From assembly GCA_024364735.1 (NCBI GenBank), contig JAGFNQ010010088.1, positions 342,830 through 406,829 of the forward strand: a stretch of 64,000 nt of DNA, given 5' to 3'. The notes beneath the pieces were generated by a model. It was not told the origin of the DNA and did no database searches. It saw nothing but the letters and a program-made list of their open reading frames with translations. The translations under genes and the position numbers were made by a program. Positions 1 through 13,564 of the stretch are shown piece after piece; within the stretch, counting starts at the first letter, position 1, and every line of letters begins with the position of its first letter. The DNA is from Boesenbergia rotunda (taxonomy: Eukaryota; Streptophyta; Magnoliopsida; Zingiberales; Zingiberaceae).

Positions 1-94
1 ACTCTAATTTGTTTTATTGTTTTTTGTTGTGCGGCTTAGATGTTATTTAACAACCAAGTATTACTCAATTGATTCTATTTGTTCTTTTGTGTAG
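1..94 (+). other. Intron tail before the first visible RRA exon
   Basis: The window opens inside an intron. A pyrimidine-rich stretch ends in GTGTAG at 94, and an open coding frame starts at 95. The preceding exon or exons, which should encode the N-terminal cytosolic tail and signal anchor, lie outside the window. Confidence 0.7.
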
Positions 95-1189
95 GATACC
101 TTGGTAAAATGTGAGACAAGTGAGAGGACTAGTATGTTGAAATCCGAGAATGAAGAGTTGAAGAAGAAGGTGTCAGAGTTGATTGCAAAACTCAAACTGA
201 CTGAACAGAGTATAAATCAGGCTCAAAAGCATACCCTAACTTTAGGAGAACAACCTAAAGCTGGTCCCTTTGGCACTGTGAAGTCATTGAGAACAAATCC
301 TACCATTGTTCCTGATGAATCCGTGAACACGAGATTGGCAAACATACTTGCAAAAGTAGCTGTGAGGAAGGAGCTTATAGTTGCACTAGCAAATTCCAAT
401 GTGAAGGATATGCTTGAGCTATGGTTTCAGAATATTAAAAGAGTAGGTATACCCAACTATCTAGTTGTAGCATTGGATGATGAGACAGAACGATTTTGTA
501 ACTCTAATGAAGTTCCTGTTTACCGAAGGAATCCTGATGAAAGTATTGATAGCATAGGAAGGACTGGTGGAAATCATGTTGTCTCTGGATTAAAATTTCG
601 CATTTTGAGGGAATTTTTGCAGCTTGGATACAGCATTCTTCTTTCTGATGTTGATATAATCTACTTGCAGAATCCATTTGATCATCTCTACAGGGATTGC
701 GACGTTGAGTCCATGAGTGATGGCCACAGTAATATGACGACTTATGGTTATGATGATGTCTTTGATGAGCCTACAATGGGATGGGCTAGATATGCTCATA
801 CGATGAGGATTTGGGTATTTAACTCTGGGTTTTTTTACATAAGACCAACTGTCCCATCTATAGAGCTCTTGGATCGTGTTGCAGATCGGTTAGCACATGA
901 ACAGGCCTGGGATCAAAGAGTGTTTAATGAAGAACTATTTTTCCCCTCGCACCCGGGATATGATGGGCTTCATGCATCCAAGAGGACCATGGATATGTAT
1001 CTCTTCATGAACAGCAAAGTGCTCTTCAAGACTGTGAGAAAAGATGCTCACTTGCGTCGCCTGAAGCCTGTGATTGTTCATGTCAATTACCATCCAGAAA
1101 AGTTTGCTAGAATGAAAGCTGTCGTCGAATTTTATGTTAATGGGAAGCAAGATGCATTAGACCCGTTTCCAGATGGTTCAATGCCCTAG
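95..1189 (+). CDS. RRA: RRA-type arabinosyltransferase (GT77), 3' exon only
   Basis: This is the last exon of a REDUCED RESIDUAL ARABINOSE (RRA) type glycosyltransferase, family GT77. RRA proteins are Golgi type II membrane proteins that add the second arabinose to hydroxyproline arabinosides on extensins and similar wall proteins. The visible part opens with a charged, Lys/Glu-rich stem region likely to be coiled coil (MLKSENEELKKKVSEL). The catalytic domain follows from about residue 90 of the visible part (ELIVALANSNVKDMLELW), with a DVD metal-binding motif at about 183-185 inside LLSDVDIIYLQNPF. The frame runs without a break to TAG at 1187-1189. The exon is entered in frame from the upstream splice site (GAT ACC TTG GTA), so there is no start codon here; the N-terminus and membrane anchor are missing only because of the window edge. 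I am confident of the family but not of which paralogue (RRA1, 2 or 3) this is. Confidence 0.9.
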   Translation, partial: DTLVKCETSERTSMLKSENEELKKKVSELIAKLKLTEQSINQAQKHTLTLGEQPKAGPFGTVKSLRTNPTIVPDESVNTRLANILAKVAVRKELIVALANSNVKDMLELWFQNIKRVGIPNYLVVALDDETERFCNSNEVPVYRRNPDESIDSIGRTGGNHVVSGLKFRILREFLQLGYSILLSDVDIIYLQNPFDHLYRDCDVESMSDGHSNMTTYGYDDVFDEPTMGWARYAHTMRIWVFNSGFFYIRPTVPSIELLDRVADRLAHEQAWDQRVFNEELFFPSHPGYDGLHASKRTMDMYLFMNSKVLFKTVRKDAHLRRLKPVIVHVNYHPEKFARMKAVVEFYVNGKQDALDPFPDGSMP

Positions 1190-3453
<2,264 letters not shown>

Positions 3454-3526
3454 TGCAGGAGATCGCTGCGTGCCTTGTGCGCGACGTCCAAATGGGCATG
3501 CGTGCGTGGATTTTTTTTTTTAAATA

Positions 3527-4769
3527 GAGGGTAAATAATTTTAAATTTTTTTGTGTTTTCTACCATGTTATATTTTACCTTTTTATATTTAAAAAAATAA
3601 TATTTAATCTTTTGATTTTCTATTGAGTTATATTTTACATCCTTATATTTTTAAAAAATAACATTTAACCTTCTTTCACTAAGAATTAGATGTGAGAAAA
3701 TTTATAAAAGATAATTATGTCCTTAATTTTTTTTATCAATTTTTAATAGACTTCAGGAGGGAAAAAAACACATTGAATTAATCATTATATCCTTCCATAA
3801 AAATCCTCATAAAATTCATATATGCACCAACATAAACAATAGAAAGGTAACAATTCTGAAAGAGATAACCAGTCAAAAACTCATTCGACCACTCTCACCA
3901 AATAAAAAAATGCTAGAATTCTAAATTGATGAATCAAAATCAAATGAAAATGGAACAAAGTTTATTAAGACATACAATGAAGTAGGAGTGAAGTATTAGT
4001 ACGATAAAATTACACAAATACATACAGATATTACAAAATTCAGGAAAAAAGTTTATAGGTTGTTGTGACTACAAGGTTATCGCTCAAATATTTTAATATG
4101 TCACATAAATCCAAAATTACTAAATGTATACTATTATTTACACATAGAAAAATGATTAAAATGAATGTTAGTGATTTTAGATTTATATGGTATAATAAAA
4201 TATTTGAGCACTAATCTTGTATTCACAACAACTTATAAATTTTTTTCTAGATTTTATAATATCTTTGATCTGCGTATTGATATAATTTTGTCACACTAGC
4301 ATCTCAATCCTACTTCATTGTATACCATATTTGATAATAATGAGTATATTTTTAATGATAATTTTATTCCATTTTCATTTATTTAGTTCATCAATTTAGA
4401 TTTTTGTTTTTTTTTATTTGATAAGAATGGTGGACTGAGTTTTTAGCTTGTTATCCCTTTTAGAATTATTTTTTTATTGTTTATGTTGGTATATGTATGA
4501 ATTTTATGAGAGTTTTTATCGAAGAATATAATGGTCAATTCAATATATTTTTTTCTTTTTAAAATTTATCAAAAATGATAAAACAGAGACATGATTATCT
4601 TTTATAAGTTTTTTTACCTCTTAAGGGAGAGTTTATATTATTATTTTTAAATACAGGATTTAAAATATAACTAGTTAGAAAATAAAAAATTAAATGTTAT
4701 TTTTAAAATACATAGAGGTATAGTACAATACTATGAAAAAAAATACAAAGGTAGAAAGTTATTTCCCTC
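3527..4769. mobile_element. 1.24-kb foldback element with arms of about 600 bp
   Basis: The sequence from 3527 inward is matched, with moderate divergence, by the reverse complement of the sequence from 4769 inward. The ends read GAGGGTAAATAAT on the left and GAGGGAAATAACT on the reverse complement of the right. Long internal blocks also pair, such as the AATCCTCATAAAATTCATA region near 3800 with its counterpart near 4500, and the CTCAAATATTTTA block near 4085 with the one near 4205. The centre of symmetry is near 4145. The element is AT-rich, with no transposase frame. I could not find a clean target duplication, so the superfamily is open; the long arms are compatible with a Mutator-type or foldback MITE. 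Confidence 0.65.
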
Positions 4770-4794
4770 ACATAAATTACTATTTTTTTTAGGC

Positions 4795-5213
4795 CAGCTA
4801 AGACGGATCTAGAATTATAGATTTGGGAGGGTCACATATTAAGTGACTTAAATAATTATTATAATAATAACTACGAAAATAATTATTATAATAATATCTT
4901 TCTTAATTTTTTAAAGATACATAATATATATTTTGTTGACATTTGAGAAATAAAGATAATTTTTTAAAAAATTTAGTCATCCAATAGATTTCAACATGTG
5001 AGTTAAAATAAAAATTTAATTTATCATTAGATTAATTATAAAAATATTTTTTTAAAGGAGTCAAATGATATATATATATTAAAAAAATAAAAAAAAATTA
5101 TATTAAAAAAATAAAAAATTTCATATTAAAAAATAAAAAAATTATATAAAATAATGTTATTAAAAATTTAAAGGGTCGTGGCCTCTCTCTGAGTCCCACG
5201 TAAATCTGCCCTG
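4795..5213. mobile_element. Degenerate MITE-like sequence (possibly hAT)
   Basis: The left end CAGCTAAGACGGATCTAGA resembles the reverse complement of the right end, CCAGGGCAGATTTACGTG. Many plant hAT MITEs have similar ends related to CAGGGGCGGATCTA. The interior is very AT-rich and non-coding. Target duplication is not clear, so this is a tentative call. Confidence 0.3.
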
Positions 5214-5524
5214 GGCCAGGCGTTCGCACGTGGAATTGCTTCCGGATTCTTACTGTGTGGCTGTGTGCTTCATGTTCCTCGCATTTATAATCCATCCATA
5301 TTTTCCTTCTGCAATAAGGCAGAGGAAAACCCATTCCATCTACCCTCTGCGCAACTAAACGAGGGAAAAGATTAATAATTAATTCCTTTACCAATAAAGC
5401 CAAGTAAACAGAGTCCGTTCCCTCTTCCTTGGAGTTATTCTCCTCTCCTTTCCATCAAAGTAAATACAACCGAAAATGGTTAAAAATTGTTTTTAACCAA
5501 ATAAGTGTCTAGTACGTTGGTGAT

Positions 5525-6250
5525 GTAGTTGAGTGTTGACACGTAGAGTAAAGAAATTATGTGTCAAGGTTTATAAAATTTGAACGACTCTTCCATACTC
5601 TCGAAATCATCTTAGGCCGACAAACTCTCGAGACTTCTTCAGAAAGGTATACTCCCAATATCTCTTCGGGCAGGTAAATTCCCTAGACCCCTCGGGAGGA
5701 CAGATTCTCGAAACCAACTCGGGATGATAAGAGCCCGGGACTTCCCCGGGAAGATAGGCTCCCGAAGCTCTTCCAAGTGAGGAAATCTCCCGAGACCCCA
5801 TCAGGAAAGCGAGCCCTAAAAGGGTATAGGCCCAATAACCTGACTCCATTAACCGATGCACTTTCCTGTTCAGGAAAAGTAGCGGATAATTATTATCATT
5901 TATATACGATAATTAAATCTCAATAATCACGGAAGTCGTTATCTAAAGGTTATCAGGAAATCGACAAACACAGGACGTGGAGGTGAACGTAGAGACGCGT
6001 GTGGCCGCCGCCTCAAGTATATAAGGTACTCCAACCCCCAGGTAAAGGGGGGACACTCATATTACTCACAACTTCGCCTTAGTTCTTTTCCGTCCATATA
6101 ATCGAGTACTGACTTGAGCATCGGAGTGGGCTCCATTGAAAAATCTCCAACGTGTTCCGTTAACGCTCGTGTTAATCTCGCAGAGTGAGAGCTCCTTCTC
6201 TTTCGTCACCATCCTGATGGACTGAACTTTGATGACTAGCTGCCCACGTC
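5525..6250 (+). mobile_element. Solo LTR-like sequence, Tat/Gypsy-type family, copy 1
   Basis: The region is related to 13565-14255 and to the fragment at 14375-14575. All share a GTTGACACGTAGA-like opening, imperfect subrepeats rich in CTCCCGAGAC/CCTCGGGA, a TATATAAG box (about 6018 here), a GACTTGAGCATCGGAGTGGG-type motif, and a stretch close to TTAACGCTCGTGTTAATCTC. A similar ACTTGAGTGTTGGAGGGG motif lies near 34707, ahead of degraded Tat-type pol sequence, which ties the family to Ty3/Gypsy Tat elements. No internal region flanks this copy, so a solo LTR is likely. The exact ends were not resolved. Confidence 0.5.
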
Positions 6251-6884
6251 GATTCTTTCTAGAATACTGGGCAAGAGGAAGAATCTATGGATCATCTATT
6301 TTTTAAGTGACCCTTTACTTATGCTCTATGGGATAATGTTAAAAATTGGCTTGAGATCAAATTTGACTTCCAAACAACGGAGGAACTACTCGATGGGGTA
6401 CGACAACGATACAAAAGTGTGAACTGAAAAGCAAAAGCAACCTTTCTTGGTCTCACATATGGAAATCTCGGAACAAATACAAGATCGAAGAAGTACCTAC
6501 AATATATAAATTGAGACTTTTACCTCATCAAATATCGATGTCCAACCCTCATAATACATAAATGGAGACTTTTACCTCATCAAATATTTTTTATACTATA
6601 TACCTATTTTAAAAAACAAAAATACAAGCGAAAATGAATAATAATAACACCGTCGAATTCTATTCATAGTAGTTGTGCTCGGCTTCTCGGCCAGGAGTAG
6701 GTGTCGCAGTTTTAAATGCGCCATGATGGCAGCGACATGTGGTGGTTGGAGAACAAATCGCGGCCGCTTCCATCTCGCGCTCCGCTCTCCTCTCCTCTCT
6801 TCCGTTTTAAATCTTCGCTCTCTTCCAGTCTCTCCTCGTCTCGCGTTCAGGGGAAGCATACCGGCCGAAGCGGATCGATCAGAG
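6251..6884 (+). other. Upstream region and leader of the GDSL gene
   Basis: The first half is AT-rich with no gene. From about 6670 it becomes GC- and CT-rich (TCTCCTCTCCTCTCTTCC), as is usual for a plant 5' UTR, leading to the ATG at 6885. I did not find a convincing TATA box. Confidence 0.45.
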
Positions 6885-9800
6885 ATGGTGGGGCCGGGTC
6901 GGCCGCTCTTCGTGCTCTTCGGGTCTTCCATCGTCCAGTTCAGCTTCAGCAATGGCGGATGGGGAGCCATCCTCGCGGACGTCTATGCGCGTAAGGTACT
7001 TGACCTACTCGATTACCCCCTCCTTCCTTCTGATCGATGATGCCATCTCGCGGTTTCACCGATGCAACCGCTGGTCGAGTTGTTGGCGCGATTGGCAAAC
7101 GATGCATATGCGTAGTTCCGATCATTTGGTTGGATTGAGAATAAGCAGCAACAATGTGGATTTTCAATTTTTCCATTTTCGCTTTCTCGAGTCCGCTTTC
7201 GCAAATTCCCAACATTTGTGACAGAGAACGAAATGAGTATAGGAAAGGGCAGTTAGAGTTGAGACTGAGACCTCAGACGGACATAGCCTGCTGAATGATC
7301 AGATTACCACTGTCAACTTTTTTTTTTTTTAGCGTCAGCCTCAAGCAGGTAGGATGTCCTTAAACCACCCTATATCAAGATCAATGCTCATTTAATTTAC
7401 AAGGCAATTTCATTGTAAATCGGAATCCACATAGTGGAAGTTCTCCTCTTTGGCTGATTCAATTGTTAAGCACCTGGAATCCTTCTGTAGCAGCACAAGA
7501 TATCGAGCACAGCACGCAAAATGTACACACCAATTCGCAGTTCAACTTACGCCTAATCAACGAAAAGAAACAGACAATACAGAAGAACTCAGATTAGCTC
7601 CCACTCTATTAAGACACCATTTTCAAATATTTGAGAAATGCAACAAAACCTTGCTTCACGTGCTCTTTAATACCATAAACACTAGTAGTGGAAAAGGTCC
7701 TCTTCTCTCAATGTTCCCCGGTTTCCTTACCTCTCACGTGCTACATAACTCCCAAGACAACCAAAAATAGTCCTTAAATAGGTTCTGGCACTACATTGAT
7801 TGGTGCACCTAAGCCTCCATGGACCATACGTCTTTGAAGAGCCAATCACCATTACACTAAAAACATAAAAGTAGGAGAAAATGAAGAAGAGCAGTGAATG
7901 CTAGATTTTGTAGCTAGAGAAGGGAATTTGTAGCTAACATAAGACTAGGAGAAAATGAAGAAGAGTAGTGCAAGATATATTTTGTATTTCGAGAGGAGAA
8001 TTTTTGCAATCCTAAATATCATATTGTTGCCACAAGATAACCTCACAAAGATCAACTTATCAACTTGATAGATCAAACAAATTTAGCATCTTAATGATAA
8101 GAAATCAAGTTATCAATTCAATGGAGCCTTTATTTCTTTCTTAGATTGCTAATCTGGTTTAATTTGAGGTAAAATTGGAATTTGGTTCATTCTCATACAA
8201 ATTGGGTTTGAGATAGGTTGTTGTTAATCACGAATTAGAGATGAGATTAAAGCTAATCTCATTGTTGTTGATTTTTTTTTTCTTATTCGTGGTATCAACT
8301 TGATTTTATGTTCGGAACATTGAGTTAGCAGTTCAATCTTGAAGTTTTATTTTTTATTTTATGTTGTGGTCTCATATCATTCACACTGTTTATTTTGTTT
8401 ATCCAATTAGGCTGATATTTTGGTGCGTGGATATCTTGGTTGGAATTCACAGCGTGGTGTTGAAGTGCTTGAAAAAGTTTTTCCAAAAGTATGACCTTTC
8501 ATTCCTTCTATTTATCATGACTTGATGACTTAGGGAACTTGATGGTTTGGAATGTTTTAATTGCACTAGTGTATTTTTTTGAATGCTGCAACACTATTAT
8601 GTTTTGTTGTCCATGAAATTCTTCCAGTATTATATACTTTGTACAGTTGGTGAGTTTCCATGTCCAAGTCCAAGTATTCTTGTAGGAAACTTTTGTTTAA
8701 CATTCTATCGTGGGCCACTTTCTGTGTTTTGGTGCAATCAGAAAGGTTCTGACTCCTTTTCTAGGCATGATCCATGCAGTCGCCTCATAAACCATTCCAG
8801 ACAGGCTGCAATTCATGCCATACAATGAACTCACTTCTCAATATGACTCAATTTTCTTTTAAAAAAAATATATACTATTGGCAAATATGTTGTTTTGAGG
8901 GATTGAGTTTATTTAAGTTTTGGTCATTGTGTATGTTCGGCATTTACAATCACATAAGACTACTACTTTCCTTGTGAGGTTTTGGCTGGCTACCATGACT
9001 GCAGACCTTACCACTGAATGTGCTTAATCTTCCACCGACACTAAAAGGATTCTATCATCAGCTGATGGAATCACGGAAGCACTTCATATTTGATCCCCTC
9101 CCTTAAATGATTGTGCAACTTTTAATATGCTGTCATTTGACTTTTTGTCATACAATTTCTGGAAGAAAAAAAAATGCTTCTGCATTCACTCCACTGCATT
9201 TGTTTTCTTTGGTCTTGACCACATGGTGTCTACACACTACATTGGACCAATGTGAAACCATTACGACTCAAATGGCTCCCATCTTGTGGATCAGGAGAGT
9301 ACTATTAGTTGCCTCTATGGGCTGGAATGAATGGTTAATGCAGTGGTGTTGTCATATATACGCCTGGTCGATTCCCAGCGGGTGCGAAAGCCTCGTGGAT
9401 TATCTCACCCCCTGCATGCGTTACTGGGCCTCCTGGGATGAGCATTTTAACCTTTTGCCACAGAGGAGAGGACTATTAGTTGTCAAACAATTTCATCAGT
9501 GTTACTTGTACCAGATGTTTGTCCAGGTGGCGTAACACTAAAATGCACGTACATGACTTGGTCTTTCATGTGATGCTTTTGAAAAAACACTTCTCTTCTC
9601 CATCTTTTAGTGTCAAACAGCTCTATGTGATTCTTTGTATGCAGATTTTTAAACAGCTGTCTTCTCTTTTTCTAAAGCTTGTTGTGCAACAACTTCCAAA
9701 CTCTTTTTGATCCATTCGCTTCTTCTTGTGTCCTCACTATCTCTTTTTCTTTTACTTTTGCTAACTTTTTCTGTTATTTTTTGTTATTAGTGGAAATTGA

Positions 9801-10865
9801 TTAATATCACACGCTAACATACTTTTGCTAAGTTTAGGATGCAGATGTGCAACCCTCTTTAGTGATAGTTTATTTTGGTGGCAATGACTCAATGGGTCCT
9901 CACTCATCTGGACTAGGTCCTCACGTGCCTCTTCCAGAATATGTTGAGAACATGAGAAAGATAGGAACTCATCTCAAGGTGATTGTTTTTAAGGCATAGG
10001 TGAAACTTGACCATCCACTTACATGATAATACATTGATTTTATGTTCAGAACTTATCTGAAAAGACGCGCATTATCTTCCTTACTAATCCACCCGTGAAC
10101 GAGGAATTGATCCACCGTACGCAAAGGTAGCATATTGATTAGTGTTTGGTGTTGTGTTTTGATTCCTTGTTCATCTATCTGAAGTTTTAACCATCTTATG
10201 ATCATATCCAGTCCTTACCTAACTAAGTTAGTTCGGACAAATGAATTATGCCGGACATATTCTGAAGCTTGTATAAAACTGTGCGAGGAGATGGACATAA
10301 AATTTGTTGATACGTTCAATGCAATACAAAAGCAGGATGGCTGGCAAACTGCTTGTTTTGTTGCGTAAGTCTTATCTACCATCTTGTGCGGTTCATTGCA
10401 ATTAATTTGATCGTCTAGAGACCTTAATTTTATTGTTGTTCCCATTGCTTTTATCATTTTGTTCGTTGGCGCTTCTAGATGTTGGTATTTTAGTGATTAT
10501 TTGAGATGCACTGACTGCTCATTTAGGTTAAAAATAAAAACTTTATTAGTTAATCTTCTTTATTTTTCAACTATCACTTATCTAGGTCTATTAGATCAAC
10601 TTGTAATGCTCTTTTACTTAATAGTTCTTACTGATAAGAGCTTCATCACAGTGATGGTATTCACTTATCTTCAGAAGGAAGCAAGATACTAGTAGCTGAG
10701 ATTATTAAGATCTTGAAAGAAGCTGTTTGGAAGCCTTCTCTGTACTGGAAATCTATGCCGACCGAGTTCTCGGAGGATTCACCTTACGACGTTGTTGCTT
10801 CGAATGGAGTTTCCACGATCAACATTTCCAATTTGACCACTCACAGAGAAATTCAATGGGATTGA
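6885..10865 (+). CDS. SGNH/GDSL esterase, CPRD49-like
   Basis: Six exons join to a 257-residue protein: 6885-6995, 8411-8488, 9838-9978, 10050-10126, 10212-10364 and 10652-10865. Every intron is GT-AG and the exon lengths sum to 774, a complete frame. The product is a small SGNH-hydrolase of the CPRD49/isoamyl-acetate-hydrolysing esterase type. The blocks are visible: FGSSIVQ near residues 12-18 (nucleophile Ser block), GYLGWN near 44-49 (Gly block), GGND at 77-80 (Asn block) and DGIHLS at 188-193 (Asp-His block). Members of this family hydrolyse esters, and some deacetylate cell-wall xylan or act on acetate esters; the substrate here is unknown. There is no obvious signal peptide, as is usual for this subgroup. 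The start codon matches the family N-terminus (MVGPxRP). Short open frames inside introns 1 and 2 are not genes. Confidence 0.93.
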
Positions 10866-11286
10866 AAAACCTATGACCCTACTAGTAAATAAGTTGTTTA
10901 TATGTGCTCTACTTGAAACATCCCATCGCTATTCGCTAAGTAAAATGGTATGAGCATCCTAAGACAGCTTAGAAATAAAATTTTATGCATTTGACTAGTT
11001 CTTTATCTTCTGCTGTGTTACTTGTAGCAGTTGGCTAATCCTTTCTGATTATTTCAAGTGTATAATCTGATTTGAAGTTATATTGCAAAGGGAGTGAACG
11101 GTGAACCCCAATTTCTTTAACTTGGATGTGCAATTGGAATACTTGAAAGTTGAAACAGCTCAATGTTTGGTAACTAAAACGATGAAACACGAGGTTAATC
11201 TCCAGCTAACTACATTAAATTCCTCCATGTATAGTTTAAAAGAAAAATGAATATCAAATTAACCAAATTGAATTTATGACCTGACT
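10866..11286. other. 3' flank of the GDSL gene, no gene seen
   Basis: AT-rich sequence that probably contains the 3' UTR and then a spacer before the BT pseudogene on the other strand. I looked here for the missing TAZ exon of that pseudogene on the minus strand and found no Cys-rich frame. Confidence 0.5.
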
Positions 11287-11289
11287 CGG

Positions 11290-11883
11290 TTAATTCGGAT
11301 AACTATCGTCGGTGAGTGCGCGAGGCGCGTCGCAAAGCCGCGCGAGCTGCAGCGCGTCCACCGAGTTCTCGGCTGTGAGGAGGCCTTGCTCCAGTTGATG
11401 GGCGCACTCCTCCTTCAAAGAGGGGATCATGAAAACATGCGCCAGCACCAGCAGGTGAAGCACGAACTGGTCCATCTCTTCTTGCTCGTAGCTAATTAGG
11501 ATGCAACACTTTGAGCTCTTACCTTGACGTGTAGCGGAAGCGAAGGAAGACGAAGACTGCACAGTGAGGAACACCTCGGAAGGAGATGGAACTCCGGCCT
11601 CGCCTCTTGGAATATTGCCTCAGCATGTTCTTCAGCACCGGCAAAACCATGCCCTGTCGTCAATCGTTACAAGTCCCACGATAAATTCATCAAAATGTTC
11701 CACTCTGTTCTCTTCCCAAGAAGAGGAGGAGGAGGAGGAGAGTGTTACAAGAATGCTGGCATGGGCAGGGACGATTCCATCATTGGTGTTCAGCTCGATA
11801 GCCGTCGGAAAAAAGCCATTCCAGTAGATCAGCGTTCGAGTTCCCGGAGGAGCGTCTGCCGTGGAACCTTCTCGGCTCAACAT
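11290..11883 (-). pseudogene. Truncated BTB/POZ-TAZ (BT-type) gene fragment
   Basis: Read on the minus strand, pieces match BT1/BT2-type adaptor proteins in order. NDGIVPAHASIL (about 11749-11790) is the start of the BTB fold. VLKNMLRQYSKRRGRSS continuing to GVPHCAVFVFLRFRYTSR (11523-11653) follows. EEMDQFVLHLLVLAHVF to LLTAENSVDALQLARLCDA (about 11310-11480) is the BTB end and BACK-like helix region. The first join could be an 80-base GT-AG intron. The second would need an intron of only 31 bases, too short for plants, so a frameshift is more likely. The protein stops soon after LCDAPR, where the family goes on into a Cys/His-rich TAZ zinc domain and calmodulin-binding tail; none of that is present. 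BT proteins act as CUL3 substrate adaptors and transcription cofactors. This copy looks dead or severely shortened. Confidence 0.65.
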
Positions 11884-13025
11884 GCTTGCTGCTGGATGGT
11901 AAACCGATCGACGGGGGCGGTTGCGGGCAACACCTTTCCATGCTCATCTCCCTCCTCTGTTCTTCCATGCCTTAATTTGTTTGCTCTGCTTCAATTACCA
12001 AACTTCCAATGGCCCATTGGTACCTCGAATTTGTGAAGAGGAGGAGGTACTCCTTGCTCCACCAAAAAAAAAAAAATGCCGGAGATACCGTTGGAGAATT
12101 TAAAAATAAATTAAAATTATAAAATAATTTTAACTTAGCTGTTTAGTGGTCTGAGCTGTCTTATATACGGAATACAGACTCCCGAACTGGAATTTCATAA
12201 TAGAATTTTCCGAATCAGACATCCCGAACCGATTTCCCCTAACCATAGTTCCCGACCCGGACTTCTCGAACTGGTCTTCGCAAACCGGTCTTCCCGAACA
12301 GGAGAGGAAGAGTTGCTAAGACCTACGTAATGCAATTTTTTTAAAAAGATTTGTCCTCCTCTGACTGTGCTTCGAGATTCTGATGTACGTTTGTTTCTCA
12401 GGATACAATAGTGGAATTACATACACAACGAAGCACTGGTTGCTTGTGACGAACTGAAGAAATACCCAATTGCTATCAGGGGTAATCGATTGAGCGGGAA
12501 ACACACGAAGACTCGGGCACGAGATGGAAGACAATTGTTGCTCTTCCTATATCTTTTGCTTTCGGTCACAACTTCTTTATGTATGACTTAGACCCATGCA
12601 GCAATTAAAGATCGAATTAACGTCATTTACTGCTCATTAACCATCCAGATCCAAACGTTTGGATGTTACTGATTTTTCATTAATCCTAGTCTGGTATTCG
12701 ACGCGACAGGTCGTGCACGCACATGAATCAACTTGGTTCAATATAAATCCGGACCCTAGATTTGCACCCCCTACGCACCTACGTATGAGAGAGAATCTCT
12801 CCCCATGCATTTGTTCACAACTAACATGCTTGTGAAACAATTTAAACCAACCAATATGCCTTGAAACTCTCAATGTGAGACTAAAGTCTCATTCACAATG
12901 GAGGTTCTTTACTCTCTACCTCCCTTTTCATTTACTTGTATCCAACAAGATCTAGCTCGGAGCCCCTTGATGAGATGATTAATTGTGAAATGACCCTCCT
13001 CTTCTACCCTTGGACAAATTAAAAC
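11884..13025. other. Intergenic DNA with short CCCGAA-rich LTR-like remnant
   Basis: No gene recognised. Between about 12170 and 12310 there are repeated CCCGAAC/CCCGACC motifs reminiscent of the subrepeats in the LTR family at 5.5 and 13.6 kb, so this may be a small decayed piece of the same family. The rest shows no coding or structural signal I can support. Confidence 0.4.
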
Positions 13026-13027
13026 TG

Positions 13028-13225
13028 TTCTGGGCTTACAGTGGAAGAGTGGTTAGTCGTTATCTTAGATATCTGTGATTCAATCCTCAGCTACAGCGTA
13101 TTTTGTAAGAATTTTTCTTTCAAATGGGTTGGACGCTGGACTTCCGAATCGTCCATCGTAAGTACTTTCCGATCTATCCTAACGGCATGTGAAAACTTCC
13201 ATGGGATTGAATCGGTTGTTTGAGA
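13028..13225 (+). mobile_element. tRNA-derived SINE, copy 1
   Basis: This stretch is homologous over about 200 bases to the minus strand of 50155-50385. Shared blocks include GTGATTCAATCCTCAGCTAC (here) against GTGATTCGATCCTCAGCTAC, then a T-rich stretch, a GGACGYTGG block followed by a CTTCYRRAYC block, and GAAAACTTCCATGGGATTGA against GGAAACTTCCGTGAGACCGA. The start resembles a polymerase III A box (GAAGAGTGGTTAGTCG) and GATTCAATCC resembles a B box (GGTTCGANTCC). This copy is more diverged at both boxes. The exact 3' tail was not resolved. Confidence 0.6.
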
Positions 13226-13564
13226 TTTCGATATTGCCCAACCTCATTAATAATTGGACAAAATAAAGTTGGAACAAAGATTCGAATCTAGAGACTAATT
13301 TTTTTCTTTTATACATGTTAAGGTTAATCTTCGTTTATCAGCTATGAAACATCTTTGATAATGACATGACACGCAAGTATTAGCCGTGTCGTTCCCTTCC
13401 AAATCTCTTCTGGTGGAAAAAATTATCCTCTTTTTAGCCTCTAATTGTAGTAATGTTAGCTGTCCATAAGGATGCCAACTGACTAAACTACAATGTCAGA
13501 CAACGCCAAACATAGCGAAGAACAACCTCATCTTGTCTAGTTTAGACGATCAACATGGATGATA
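13226..13564. other. Intergenic DNA, nothing recognised
   Basis: No open frame, repeat or RNA signal I can support between the SINE and the LTR-like block. Confidence 0.4.

Noticed and set aside
9107..9710. Overlapping open frames of 142 and 76 codons in intron 2 of the GDSL gene
   Set aside because: No recognisable domain, located inside a well-supported intron; composition like the rest of the intron.
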